Positions 52,893 through 61,820 of a DNA stretch of 64,000 bases are shown here, piece by piece; the first letter of the stretch is position 1; each line of letters begins with the position of its first letter. This DNA is from Kaiparowitsia implicata GSE-PSE-MK54-09C (GTDB lineage Bacteria > Cyanobacteriota > Cyanobacteriia > Elainellales > Elainellaceae), in assembly GCA_019359435.1 (NCBI GenBank), contig JAHHHI010000061.1:62001-126000 (forward strand). The letters are read 5' to 3'. The notes beneath the pieces were generated by a model. It was not told where the DNA came from. It did not search any database and saw only the letters and a list, made by a program, of their open reading frames with translations. A program made the position numbers and the translations under genes.

Positions 52893-53903
52893 TTAGTCTC
52901 CCTTGAACCCGGCCGCGCTGGCCAGCTGCTGCATGTCGGCCCAGACGGCATCGGCAAGCGGCACGCCGTCTTGTAGCCTCTTGGCCCGGCATTGCCGCCC
53001 GCGCTCGCCCGGAATCAGGACTCTGTCGAAGCCCTCTGCCGGCTGGGTCTCGCGCAACTGCACGAGATAGTCGGCCAGCATGGCATTGGGCCCGTCCATG
53101 ACGATGAAGAGGTCGCCCTTGTTGCAGATGGCGTCGGAATCCAGCGTGCCCCGCACATCCCGCCCGAGTGCGGCACCGGCGAGGCTGGATGTCAGCAGCC
53201 CGAAGGCCAGGCCCAGGGCATAACCCTTGGCCCCGCCGAAGGGCGCCAGCGCGCCCGACCGGGCAGCCTTGGCATCGGTGGTCGGCTTGCCCGCTGCGTC
53301 GAGCGCCCATCCTTCCGGCAACGGCGCGCCGCGATTGGCATGGTCATGCACCTCTCCCATGGAGACGATGCTGGTCGCCGTATCCATCACGAAGGGCTCG
53401 CCTTCGGTGGGCACGCCGATAGCGATCGGATTGGTGCCGAGCATGGCCCTGCGGCCGCCCCAGGGATGCACGAGCGCCTCGCTGGTCGACAGCACGAGCA
53501 CCGTCTGGCCCGCCCGCGCCACCCGATCGGCGTAGTAGGCCAGCATGCCCAAGTGGTTGGAATTGGCAATGGCGGCGACCGCCACGCCGGTATCGCGCGC
53601 GCGCGTCGTGATGCGGTCCAGCGCGGCATCGGCAACAACCGGACCCAGTCCCGTGAGCCCGTCGACCTCGAGAAAGGCGTCCTTGCGCCAGTGGTGCCGT
53701 CCGGTGGTCACCGGGTCGGCGACCCCGTTGGCGATACGCTCGACGATGCGCCGAAGTCGCAATAGCCCATGCGAGGGCACGCCACGCAGCTCCGCCTCGA
53801 GCAGCAGGTCCGTCTGCAATCGCGCATGCGCCTCCGGGACACCAGCATGCTCGAGGATGCGCGCGGCCATGCGGCGCAGGTCAGTGTCGGCGACAACAGG
53901 CAC
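52893..53903 (-). CDS. Ldh2 family malate/L-lactate-type dehydrogenase
   Basis: 336 aa. Start set at GTG 53903, seven bases after AGGA; a TTG two codons earlier lies too close to it. Family features are ELRGVPSHGLLRL, VAAIANSNHLGMLAYYADRV, TNPIAIGVPTEGEPFVMD and GGAKGYALGLAFGLL. These NAD(P)-dependent enzymes oxidise malate, lactate, sulfolactate, ureidoglycolate or 2,3-diketogulonate-type hydroxyacids. First gene of the operon and divergent from a GntR regulator whose predicted operator covers the ribosome site. Confidence 0.87.
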   Translation of the reverse strand: MPVVADTDLRRMAARILEHAGVPEAHARLQTDLLLEAELRGVPSHGLLRLRRIVERIANGVADPVTTGRHHWRKDAFLEVDGLTGLGPVVADAALDRITTRARDTGVAVAAIANSNHLGMLAYYADRVARAGQTVLVLSTSEALVHPWGGRRAMLGTNPIAIGVPTEGEPFVMDTATSIVSMGEVHDHANRGAPLPEGWALDAAGKPTTDAKAARSGALAPFGGAKGYALGLAFGLLTSSLAGAALGRDVRGTLDSDAICNKGDLFIVMDGPNAMLADYLVQLRETQPAEGFDRVLIPGERGRQCRAKRLQDGVPLADAVWADMQQLASAAGFKGD

Positions 53904-53909
53904 GATCAA

Positions 53910-53921
53910 ATCCTATAGGAT
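53910..53921. promoter_or_regulatory. GntR operator overlapping the ribosome site of the Ldh2 gene
   Basis: ATCCTATAGGAT, a perfect 12-bp palindrome of the type bound by FCD-family GntR regulators. It includes the AGGA ribosome site of the Ldh2-type gene and lies 69 bp before the gntR start. Confidence 0.65.
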
Positions 53922-53989
53922 ATCTGATTGTTTCGACGCCATATTGGTGCTAGGTCTTCCGCACTGTCAAGGCAAAGGCATATCGCACG

Positions 53990-54664
53990 TTGGATTCGCT
54001 GACCGGCATCAAGCGGCCCGCCTCACTGACCGAAGCGGTCTATTGGCGGCTCTACGATCAGTTGATGACCCATGGCATCGCAGCCGGTGCGCGGCTTTCG
54101 GTGGATAGCCTGGCGCGCGAACTCGATGTCTCGCAGACGCCGATCCGCGAGGCCCTGGTGCGGCTGGAAGCGCAGGCCCTGGTCGTCAAGGTCCATCTCG
54201 TGGGCTATCGGGTGGCCGAGCGCATCGCTCGGGACCGGCTCGACCAGATCTACGAAATGCGGCTGCTGACCGAGCCGCGCCTCGCCGCCTTGGCAGCCGA
54301 GCGCATGACCGACCCAGATCGGCGCGCCCTGACCGAAATGGCGGCCGAGATGGCTGCCGAGGAAGGCGCCGCGCAGGCACCCGAGGCCTATGCCCGCTTT
54401 TCGCGGCTGGACGAGGCCTTCCATCGCCTCATTGCTACGGCCAGCGGCAATCAGGTGATTGCCAACGCCTTGGCCGACCTGCACGTCCATGTCCACCTGT
54501 TCCGTCTCTCCCAGCCACCCACGGCCATTTCCGATGCCATCCTCGAGCACGACCGCCTGGTCGCGGCCATCGTTGGGGGCGATGCCGCGGCGGCCGAGGC
54601 AGCGATGCTGCAACACGTACTTCGTTCACGCCGCCGTTACGGCGAAGAAAGACTTCAAGCATGA
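53990..54664 (+). CDS. GntR-family regulator with FCD domain
   Basis: 224 aa from TTG 53990. HTH: EAVYWRLYDQLMTHGIAAGA, LARELDVSQTPIREALVRLE. The FCD domain follows (LDQIYEMRLLTEPRLAALAA, SRLDEAFHRLIATASGN, LEHDRLVAAIVGGDA) with the histidines of the metal site. It overlaps the MFS gene by 4 bases, so regulator and carrier are co-expressed. It likely controls the divergent dehydrogenase operon via the 53910-53921 palindrome. Confidence 0.87.
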   Translation: MDSLTGIKRPASLTEAVYWRLYDQLMTHGIAAGARLSVDSLARELDVSQTPIREALVRLEAQALVVKVHLVGYRVAERIARDRLDQIYEMRLLTEPRLAALAAERMTDPDRRALTEMAAEMAAEEGAAQAPEAYARFSRLDEAFHRLIATASGNQVIANALADLHVHVHLFRLSQPPTAISDAILEHDRLVAAIVGGDAAAAEAAMLQHVLRSRRRYGEERLQA

Positions 54665-55887
54665 CCAACAGGGATGAAGCGGTCGGCCCCGGCCGCGCCA
54701 ATTTTGCGCTAGCCGCCGGTGCCGGCACGCTTTTCCTTCTGGCGCTCGGTCACACCCTATCCAATCTCGTACGCACCATGCCGGCCGTCTCCACTGACGT
54801 CATTGCCGACAGCCTCTCGGTCTCGGCGGGAGACGTGGCGGCCCTTACGGGCATCTATCATCTGGCCTTTGCCGCCGGGCAGATCCCGGTCGGGGTGGCG
54901 CTTGACCGATACAGCGTGCGCACGGTGTTCCTGGTGCTGATCGCGACGATTGTCGTGGGCGCACTGGTTACCGCAGGCGCGCCGAACCCAGTGATGTTCC
55001 TCGCCGGCCAGGCCGTCCTCGGGCTGGGATGTTCCGGCTTGCTGCTCTGCCCGCTGACCTATGCGGCGCGCCATCAGAACAGCGCCAACTTTGCGCTGTG
55101 GTCGGCTTTCATCCTGGCTGTGGGCAATAGCGGCATGCTGCTTTCCGCCAGTCCGATGGCTTGGGTGATCGACACCTGGAGCTGGCGGACCGGCTTCCTG
55201 GTGCCTGCCGCCTTGGCGGTCGCGGTCGCGTCCATCGCCTGGTTCCGCCTGGGTCGGGACAGTGCCGGCACGCCGCGGCCCTCCTCCATCCGCTCGGAAT
55301 TCGCACAAGTCGTGCATATCGGTTGGTTGCCGAAGCTGCGTGGCGTCATCGCCCTTGCCTTTGTCTCCTTTGCCGTCGTCATCGGCATCCGCGGCGTATG
55401 GTCCGGACCGTGGCTGATGGATGTGCGCGGGCTTAGTCGCATCGAGGCGGGAAATGTCATGCTGGCCCTTACAATCATGCTGATCGTCGTACCGATGCTG
55501 GTGGGGTTGATCGACCGACGCACGAAACGTACCAACCTGCTGCTGGTCGGCGGCCATATTCTGGCCGGTCTGGCCCTCCTGCTTCTGCCGCTAGGCAGCG
55601 CCGCTGGGCTGCCAACACTTTACGACCTGGGTCTGTTGGTGTCGTTCGGCATTGCTATCTCTGTGCAGCCGCTGCTCTTTGCATTGGGCCGCCAGTCGGT
55701 CGACCCTGCCCACACCGGCAAGGCGCTCGCCGCCGTCAACCTGGCATTTTTTGCCGGCGCTGCCGCTATCCAGATGCTCTCGGCGCCGGTCGCTTGGCTC
55801 ACTGGAATCGGCGGCGTCGTCTCTTTTCTGGGCCTGCTCAGCATTAGCGGAGCTGTCGTTTTCGCGCTACGAAGCCGCAGCACCTAG
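54661..55887 (+). CDS. Major facilitator superfamily transporter
   Basis: 408 aa with about twelve predicted helices and no large loop. Start in an ATGA overlap with gntR. Motif-A-like segment PVGVALDRYSVRTVFLV after helix 2; mid-loop LGRDSAGTPRPSS. Resembles nitrate/sugar-acid-type MFS carriers (CynX-like or anion symporter), but the substrate cannot be read. Genomic context suggests import of the compound oxidised by the divergent dehydrogenases. Confidence 0.85.
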   Translation: MTNRDEAVGPGRANFALAAGAGTLFLLALGHTLSNLVRTMPAVSTDVIADSLSVSAGDVAALTGIYHLAFAAGQIPVGVALDRYSVRTVFLVLIATIVVGALVTAGAPNPVMFLAGQAVLGLGCSGLLLCPLTYAARHQNSANFALWSAFILAVGNSGMLLSASPMAWVIDTWSWRTGFLVPAALAVAVASIAWFRLGRDSAGTPRPSSIRSEFAQVVHIGWLPKLRGVIALAFVSFAVVIGIRGVWSGPWLMDVRGLSRIEAGNVMLALTIMLIVVPMLVGLIDRRTKRTNLLLVGGHILAGLALLLLPLGSAAGLPTLYDLGLLVSFGIAISVQPLLFALGRQSVDPAHTGKALAAVNLAFFAGAAAIQMLSAPVAWLTGIGGVVSFLGLLSISGAVVFALRSRST

Positions 55888-55958
55888 TCCACTGTTGAGC
55901 GCCTTGCACTTTAACCAAGGCTCAGATCGAAGGGTCGCATCCTCTACCCCGCTCGACG

Positions 55959-56366
55959 TCATGCTCGATGCCATGTGCAGGCTTCCTGATCTGACAGATG
56001 CTGCCTATGAGGCTTCAACGGCACGGAAGATCGTTCCGCCTCGCCGGCAGGTGAAGCAGGATAAGTCGAGCAGGACCTGACCCAACCTGCTGAACTCGGC
56101 ATCCGTGGCGCTTGACGAGATCCAGGCTGAAAACGCGTGCAGTTAGCAGCGTGAACAGAGTAGCGCTTGGTCTTGCCGTGGCGCCTCGCCCGAAGGACGC
56201 CAGCGTTCTCCAACTTTGCAAGGTGATGGGAGATGGTAGACGCCGCCTTCCTGACGGAGAGTTCTGTCGCGGTCGTCTCACCCTGGGTACGGACCTTTCG
56301 AAATATTTCGAAACGACCTTCGTCACCAAGGGCCAGAAAGATCGCCATTGCCCCATCATGGGTCAT
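55959..56366 (-). CDS. ArsR-like winged-helix protein, 3' end uncertain
   Basis: From the ATG at 56366, residues 8-75 form an ArsR HTH: AMAIFLALGDEGRFEIFRKV, ELSVRKAASTISHHLAKLEN, AGVLRARRHGKTKRYSV. The remaining 60 residues (proline/serine/arginine rich) do not look like an ArsR tail; a frameshift close to codon 80 is likely since another frame offers LFTLLTARVFSLDLVKRHG. The start codon abuts the broken end of the serine recombinase on the other strand, and no ribosome site is clear. May be non-functional. Confidence 0.5.
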   Translation of the reverse strand: MTHDGAMAIFLALGDEGRFEIFRKVRTQGETTATELSVRKAASTISHHLAKLENAGVLRARRHGKTKRYSVHAANCTRFQPGSRQAPRMPSSAGWVRSCSTYPASPAGEAERSSVPLKPHRQHLSDQEACTWHRA

Positions 56367-56377
56367 TTCGGGCGGAT

Positions 56378-57535
56378 CAAGAAAAAGCTGGATATCGATC
56401 CAGTTGAGCAGGAAACGGTCGAGCTTATCTTCAGGCTCTATCTTCGCGGCGATGGCCAGTCCGGGCCTCTCGGCACCAAGGCTTTGGTCAGTTGGCTGAA
56501 TGAGCGGGGATACCGCACCCGGCGTGGCGCACGCTTCGGCGTCGGCACGCTCCACGGTATTTTGACCAACCGCGTCTATATTGGGGAATGGATCTTTAAT
56601 CGCCGGGATTCAAAAACGCTGCGTCAAAAGCCCCAGTCCGAACAGATTACCGTGCCGGTGCCGGCAATTATTGAACGGGGCGAGTTCGAGCGGGTCCAGC
56701 AGACCCTTGCCGCGCGCAATCCGAAGACGACGGCGCCCCGGGTCGTTACCGGGCCCATTCTCTGACCGGTCTCGCCACCTGCGCAACCTGCGGCAGCGCC
56801 ATGACCTTGCGGACCGGAACCTCCAAGACCGGCCGTCTCTATCGCTACTATACCTGCTCCGGTGCCGCCCGGGTCGGCAAAACCCTCTGCAAGGGACGCT
56901 CGATCGCCATGGACACTTTAGACACCATGGTCGTCGTCGACCATCTTTCCGAACGTCTGTTCACGTCCGAGCGATTGACCGTGATTCTGGCCTCTTTGGC
57001 GCAGCGTCGCACCGAAAAAGACAGCGAGGTCAGCCGTAGGATAGCAACGCTTGAAGCCGAAGCGATTGATGCTGAAGAAAAGCTCAGGCGACTATACAGT
57101 ATGGTTGAAGAGGGTGTCGCCGAACTCGACGACATCCTGCGTAAACGCATTGCGGCGCTGCGGGCCGAGCGCGAACGGGCCAATGCCGCTCTTGAGCGCA
57201 TTCGCCCGCAGTTCGGCCCCAACACGACTGCCCCCGCTGCCTTGATACGGTTCGGCCAGGAAATGCGTGAAAAGATTTCTACCGGCGATATTGGCTTCCG
57301 CCGAACTTACCTTCGGTCTGTGATCGACCACATCGAAGTGGCTGACGACGTCGTTCGTATCGTGGAGACAAAGCAACTCTCGAACAAGCCATTGCTGGCA
57401 AGGCCGGAGTTCGCAGTTTTGCACGGAATTGGCGCACCCGGCGAGATTCGAACTCACGACCTCTGCCTTCGGAGAATGGATATTGGCTTTCGCCGAAACT
57501 ATCCGTTTTTACCCGATCGCGCGCTATGGCACTGA
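56378..57535 (+). pseudogene. Large serine recombinase, lacking its catalytic domain and frameshifted
   Basis: From about 56378 the plus strand reads KKLDIDPVEQETVELIFRLY, ALVSWLNERGYRTRRGARFG, LHGILTNRVYIGEWIFNR: the Recombinase domain. Near 56755-56765 a single-base deletion shifts the frame; TGLATCATCGSAMTLRT and a second cysteine (YYTCSGAA) make the zinc-ribbon, followed by the coiled-coil. The N-terminal resolvase domain with the catalytic serine is missing, cut at the ArsR gene. The C-terminus continues (GAPGEIRTHDLCLRR) through a tRNA-Arg 3' fragment, which is a translation artefact. Confidence 0.8.
57430..57474 (-). other. 3' fragment of tRNA-Arg(CCG): integration-site scar
   Basis: The minus strand from 57474 to 57430 gives CTCCGAA (anticodon loop with CCG), 3' anticodon arm GGCAG, variable region, T-arm GTGAG-TTCGAAT-CTCGC, acceptor CGGGTGC, G and CCA. 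The sequence 5' of the anticodon loop (ATCCATT) does not match a tRNA, so only the 3' 45 nt are present. This is the classical att core left by a tRNA-targeted tyrosine integrase; such a gene begins 180 bp away. Confidence 0.75.
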
Positions 57536-57651
57536 AATCACAAAACAAATTTGAAATCGACTGGCGCCGGCGGTACGACGGAGCGGCTCAAACCCCTCCC
57601 CCTGCTGCTTACGCATTGCTTACGCGGGGATTTTGCCAAGGATACCCCCGG

Positions 57652-58942
57652 ATGACCAAACTCACCAAACGAACCGTCGATGCCACCGATATCAGACCCT
57701 CTATGTCGTGCAGTATCGCGCTGCCGGCCGCTCGCGTCGCGCTACGATCGGCCTGCATGGCGTGTGGACTCCTGAGGAGGCCCGGCGCGAGGCCAAGGTT
57801 CTGCTCGGCCAAGTCGCCAGAGGTGGCAACCCCGCCGAGGAACGCAAGCTCGATCGCGAGGCGATCACCGTCAAGGAACTTTGGTCTTGTGCTCGGTAAG
57901 CGAGGGCGGCTGAAGAAAGCCACGACTATCTCCACCGATGTGGGACGCATCGAGCGGCACATCGTTCCGCTGCTTGGCAATCGACGGGTACGAGATTTGA
58001 GCCAAGTCCTACATTACTCAGGCCATGAAGGACATCATGGCCGGCAAGACCCGCGCGAACGTCAAGACGGACAAGCTGCGCGGGCGCGCTATCGTCCGCG
58101 GCGGAGCGGGGACAGCGGCCAGGACGGTAGGTCTCTTCGGTGGCATCCTCACCTATGCGGTCGAACTCGGCATCATCGAGCAGAACCCCGTCCACGGTGT
58201 TCGCAAGCCGAAGGACCAGGTCAACGCCCGCCGTCTCAGCGAGCAGGAGTATCGTACGCTCGGCGATATTCTGCGGAAGGCCATCAAGGATTGGCAGTAC
58301 GAAACCACCGCCGAAATCATCCGTGTGATCGCGCTGACGGGCTGCCGGCGCAGCGAGATCATTGGTTTGCAGTGTGGTGAAGTCGATACCGAAGGCAGTT
58401 GCCTTCGGCTGACCGACAGCAAGGAGGGCGCGTCGGTGCGTCCAATCGGTCTGCCTGCGCTGGAGTATCTCGAGAGCCGCCGCAACGAGGATCAAGATGC
58501 CGAGGCCTATGTCTTTCCCGGCTGGGAGGATGACACGCCTTTCGGAGCCTTCCCCAGACAGTGGACCAAGCTGTTCAAGGACACCGATCTGGCCGGCATC
58601 ACCCCGCATGTTCTGCGGCACAGCTTCGCCAGTATCGGCAACGATGACGGGTTCACCGAGGCGACAATCGCGGCCCTGGTCGGGCATTCTCGGGGCACGA
58701 TAACGAGCCGCTACATCCACACATTCGACACTGCGCTCATCATGGCGGCCGACAGTATCGCGGGCTACATCCAGGGTTTGCTAGACGGCGTCGCGTTCAC
58801 CCACACCCCCTACGCGCTAGATCGGGACTCCCGGAAGTCAGCGCTTGCTCACTTCTTGGGGAAACCGACACCGAGAGGCGGAACACCGAGCGATCAGCAG
58901 CGTAGTCGATCATCTGCTTCGCGCCCCCCTTTCAGCCGTTAG
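57652..58942 (+). pseudogene. Tyrosine recombinase (phage-type integrase), frameshifted
   Basis: Start MTKLTKRTVDAT at 57652, then a shift to the frame with VVQYRAAGRSRRATIGLHGV and EEARREAKVLLGQVARGGNP (arm-binding region), another shift near 57890 to LKKATTISTDVGRIERHIVP, and finally a long clean frame from 58025. That frame holds the catalytic domain with Arg (ALTGCRRSEIIGL), His-x-x-Arg (HVLRHSFAS), and His/Tyr (LVGHSRGTITSRYIH). At least two indels prevent a full product. It lies beside the tRNA-Arg fragment expected for its att site. Confidence 0.8.
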
Positions 58943-59355
58943 CCAGGCATTTCGATTTCCTGAAACCGGTCGGTCCGGTTAGCGTCTCGCCAACGTCGAA
59001 AACGGGGTGGGTTTCTGCCCGTCCGCTTCTGGGTGGCGGAGCTGGGAAAGCGGCCTTTCAGGTGGCCGCCCCGACTTAGTCCCGATCCTGGGCTACCTTG
59101 ACGACCTGATGATCGTTACGCTCGGCATTTTGCTGGCCCGTAATCTGATTTTGTTCGCGTTGCGTTTTTCCCGGAAAGCGAAAGGCACCGCTTACGGAAA
59201 GCTGCCGTCCCAATGCCGTGTTAACCGACGGCATTGACGTGATAGCCACATTCTGTCGCCATCAAGCCGCTGGACGACATTGCAAGCGGCGCTGCAACCC
59301 CATTGTCGCCAAAGTCGCGACTTAGGTACGAGATAGAACGTCAAGGTGTGCCAAA
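58943..59355. other. Stretch after the integrase holding only a DUF1232 fragment
   Basis: Apart from the fragment at 59074-59237 nothing is recognised. AAGGTG at 59342-59347 is the ribosome site for the next gene. Confidence 0.4.
59074..59237 (+). pseudogene. DUF1232 (YkvA-like) fragment
   Basis: Codons from about 59077 read DLVPILGYLDDLMIVTLGIL followed by LARNLILFALRFSRKAKG, the conserved core and tail of DUF1232 proteins. The front part is missing. An intact DUF1232 gene with the similar core DFVPVLGYLDDLLIVPLGII lies at 62413-62799. Confidence 0.6.
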
Positions 59356-59703
59356 ATGAATAATATCTGGACAATCCAAGCCAATGGCCGCGCCGTGATA
59401 GCTTTCTGCAATGCTCACGATCGACCTTATGAAGTGGATGAGGACATTGACGAGGCCGAAGCCTATGTCGAAGATGCGGGGCTGCAGGAGGACCTAACGG
59501 TCCTGTGCGATCTAGATGGCAAGTCGTTATGGGATGGTGAGAGTAGCCTTGCGGTGCGCCGTGCAAACGCAGAAGAGGCTTCCCGATGGAAACGGGCTTA
59601 TGATGCCGCACTAGCGAACAACCACATCGAATATGGCGATGGGTTCAGGACGTACCTTATTGCAGTCATTGATCCAACCGAAGCTGACGGTAACGAGGCA
59701 TGA
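59356..59703 (+). CDS. Hypothetical protein, 115 aa, acidic
   Basis: ATG with AAGGTG eight bases upstream. The product is acidic, with a DEDIDEAEAYVEDAG segment and a C-terminal YGDGFRTYLIAVIDPTEADG. No family is recognised, no signal peptide or membrane helix. It is the first gene of normal appearance after the integrase remnant and could be cargo of that element. Confidence 0.5.
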   Translation: MNNIWTIQANGRAVIAFCNAHDRPYEVDEDIDEAEAYVEDAGLQEDLTVLCDLDGKSLWDGESSLAVRRANAEEASRWKRAYDAALANNHIEYGDGFRTYLIAVIDPTEADGNEA

Positions 59704-59861
59704 GCGGGCGCCGGATTGAGCAGCGATCTGTGCGCGGGTGGTGGCTTAGCGCGTTCCAGGGTCTCGCCGAATCTGCCGGATGTGTCAAACCTTGTAACGC
59801 CGCTTATTTCTCCTGCGCGCCATTGTATCTTCGCCCTAACGTTTGCGATCATCCGGCGTCG

Positions 59862-61820
59862 TCAAGTCGTAGGCTCAACTATCCTTATCGCCGGCACAGC
59901 AGGCACGCGGCCTTTAGAGATGGTGGCCCGCACGGTATCGATCGGCTCCGGCCGACCGAATAGGAAGCCCTGGCCAATGTCGCAGTCCGTCCGCTCCAGC
60001 AGTTGCACCTGCTTGCAGGTTTCGATGCCCTCGACGATGACCTTGGCGCCCAGTTCCTTAGCCATGACGAGAATGGCTTCGATGATGGCCAGCCCAAGCG
60101 TATCCTCACCCAGGTTCTTCACGAAGCTGCGATCAATCTTGAGCTCGTCCCAGCGAAACGTGCTGAGATAGGACAGGGACGAAAATCCCGTGCCAAAGTC
60201 ATCGAGGGCAATGGCAATGCCCCGGGCGCGCAAGCCCTCCAGCACTTCGATGACCCGCTTGGGGTTCACCATCAGCACGGATTCGGTCACTTCAAGCTTC
60301 AATCGTTGCGCCGGCAGGCCGCTGTTACGCAGCGCATTCTCGACCGTCTCGATCACTTCGCCCTGCATGATCTGGATGACGGAGAGGTTGACCGCCACGT
60401 GGATATCGTCGGGCAGCAGCATGGCGTCGCGGCACGCCTGCTCGATCATGTAGCGCCCGATATGGGCGATCTGGCCGGAGGCCTCGGCAATGGGAATGAA
60501 CTCGGCGGGAGACACCGCGCCCAGCTCCGGATGCTGCCAGCGCGCCAGCGCTTCCACCCCGACGATGCCATTGGTGCGAAGATCAACCTGAACTTGGTAG
60601 TTGGGCACGATCTCGCCCCGCCCGATGGCGTCGCGCAATGCGTTCTCGAGCCGCAGCCGGCGTTCAACACCCTGCCGCAACGTGGCGTTATAAAGTCGAA
60701 CCGAACCCTTGCTGCTCAACTTGGCGTCGTTCTGCGCCAGATCCGCATCGGCCATCAGCGTCATTGCGTCCCATCGCTGGTCGTCGGCCAGGGCAAGGCC
60801 CGCTGTGGCACCGATAGTGATCTTGCCGCCATCGATCTCGTATGGTTGCGAAACCTCTACCAGTACGTTTTCGGCGAAGGCCTGCGCGTCCAGCAGGTTC
60901 TGCGACTGTGTCATTATGACAAATTCGTCGCCACCCAATCGGGCTACCAAGCCGCCGGGCTGGTCCCGTATTAGCGCCCGCAGCCGCTGGGCCACCTGAA
61001 CCAGCAGCTTGTCACCAAATAGGTGGCTCCAAGTATCATTGACCTGCTTGAAGCCATCCAGATCCAAGGCAACCACCGCGAGCAGATGTCCGATGGGTCG
61101 GTCGGTTTTGTTATAGGCCGTCAAAGCGTTGCGGTTAGGGAGGCCGGTCAACGGATCATGGCTCGCAACATAGGCGAAGTCATCCGCGACGCGCCGAGTG
61201 TCTGCATGCGCGCGCCATAGCGAACGGTTCTGCAGCAACAGGAGCACCAGCAGCAATAGCCCAGCCCCCAGCAGCGTGACGACCAGATAGTTCTGCACTT
61301 CCTGTCGTCCGGTTAGCGTTTCGCGGATCTCTGCGGCCTTGCTGACAGCGGACGTGGTGGCCTCGGCACCAAGCTGGTCGATCGCCGGTCCCACGGGGCG
61401 CCAGGCCTCAAGCAGGTCGGACAGCGACGCAACCTGCGACAGGTCCGAGAACTCCGTTTCGAAAGATTCGACGAGCAGCCGGAGGCGGTCGAACGTCTCC
61501 CGGTTCGCCGGAGAGGAATCGAGAAATTCCCGGTAGCCGCCGACATTCCAGGAATCGAGGCGGCCGAGCAGGATCTGGTAGTAGAGTTCGGCACTTTCGG
61601 CATCGGCCGGTAGCCGCAGCGCAGCATAGCGCGCGAGATAGACTTCGAGTTGCGCCGCCTCGATCCTGCCATGCGCTCCGATCCAGGACACGTCGAACCG
61701 CATCGACCGGTTCACCGCATCCGCAGAGTCCTGCACGACCCGTGCGTGCAGGACTGCTGAAATCCCCAGCACGGCAACGATAACGAGCACCAATTGCCGG
61801 AACCAAACGAGAGGCAACAT
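59862..61820 (-). CDS. Membrane-bound GGDEF-EAL protein (c-di-GMP turnover)
   Basis: 652 aa, with a GGGGAG ribosome site. Two membrane helices (about residues 8-26 and 176-198) frame a periplasmic helical sensor. GGDEF domain: LTGLPNRN, then the active-site motif RLGGDEFVIM (about 296-300), so cyclase activity is likely. EAL domain: EAL at 423-425 (VGVEALARW), VNLSVIQIM, LDDFGTGFSSLSYL and KIDRSFV, all consistent with phosphodiesterase function. Probably bifunctional and switched by the periplasmic domain. No neighbouring operon partner. Confidence 0.92.
   Translation of the reverse strand: MLPLVWFRQLVLVIVAVLGISAVLHARVVQDSADAVNRSMRFDVSWIGAHGRIEAAQLEVYLARYAALRLPADAESAELYYQILLGRLDSWNVGGYREFLDSSPANRETFDRLRLLVESFETEFSDLSQVASLSDLLEAWRPVGPAIDQLGAEATTSAVSKAAEIRETLTGRQEVQNYLVVTLLGAGLLLLVLLLLQNRSLWRAHADTRRVADDFAYVASHDPLTGLPNRNALTAYNKTDRPIGHLLAVVALDLDGFKQVNDTWSHLFGDKLLVQVAQRLRALIRDQPGGLVARLGGDEFVIMTQSQNLLDAQAFAENVLVEVSQPYEIDGGKITIGATAGLALADDQRWDAMTLMADADLAQNDAKLSSKGSVRLYNATLRQGVERRLRLENALRDAIGRGEIVPNYQVQVDLRTNGIVGVEALARWQHPELGAVSPAEFIPIAEASGQIAHIGRYMIEQACRDAMLLPDDIHVAVNLSVIQIMQGEVIETVENALRNSGLPAQRLKLEVTESVLMVNPKRVIEVLEGLRARGIAIALDDFGTGFSSLSYLSTFRWDELKIDRSFVKNLGEDTLGLAIIEAILVMAKELGAKVIVEGIETCKQVQLLERTDCDIGQGFLFGRPEPIDTVRATISKGRVPAVPAIRIVEPTT

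Noticed and set aside
57430-57477. Intact tRNA gene
   Set aside because: The 5' half (acceptor, D-arm, 5' anticodon arm) is absent.
57430-57535. C-terminal tail GAPGEIRTHDLCLRR of the recombinase as a real protein segment
   Set aside because: It is a translation of the tRNA-Arg 3' fragment in frame with the recombinase, a known annotation artefact.
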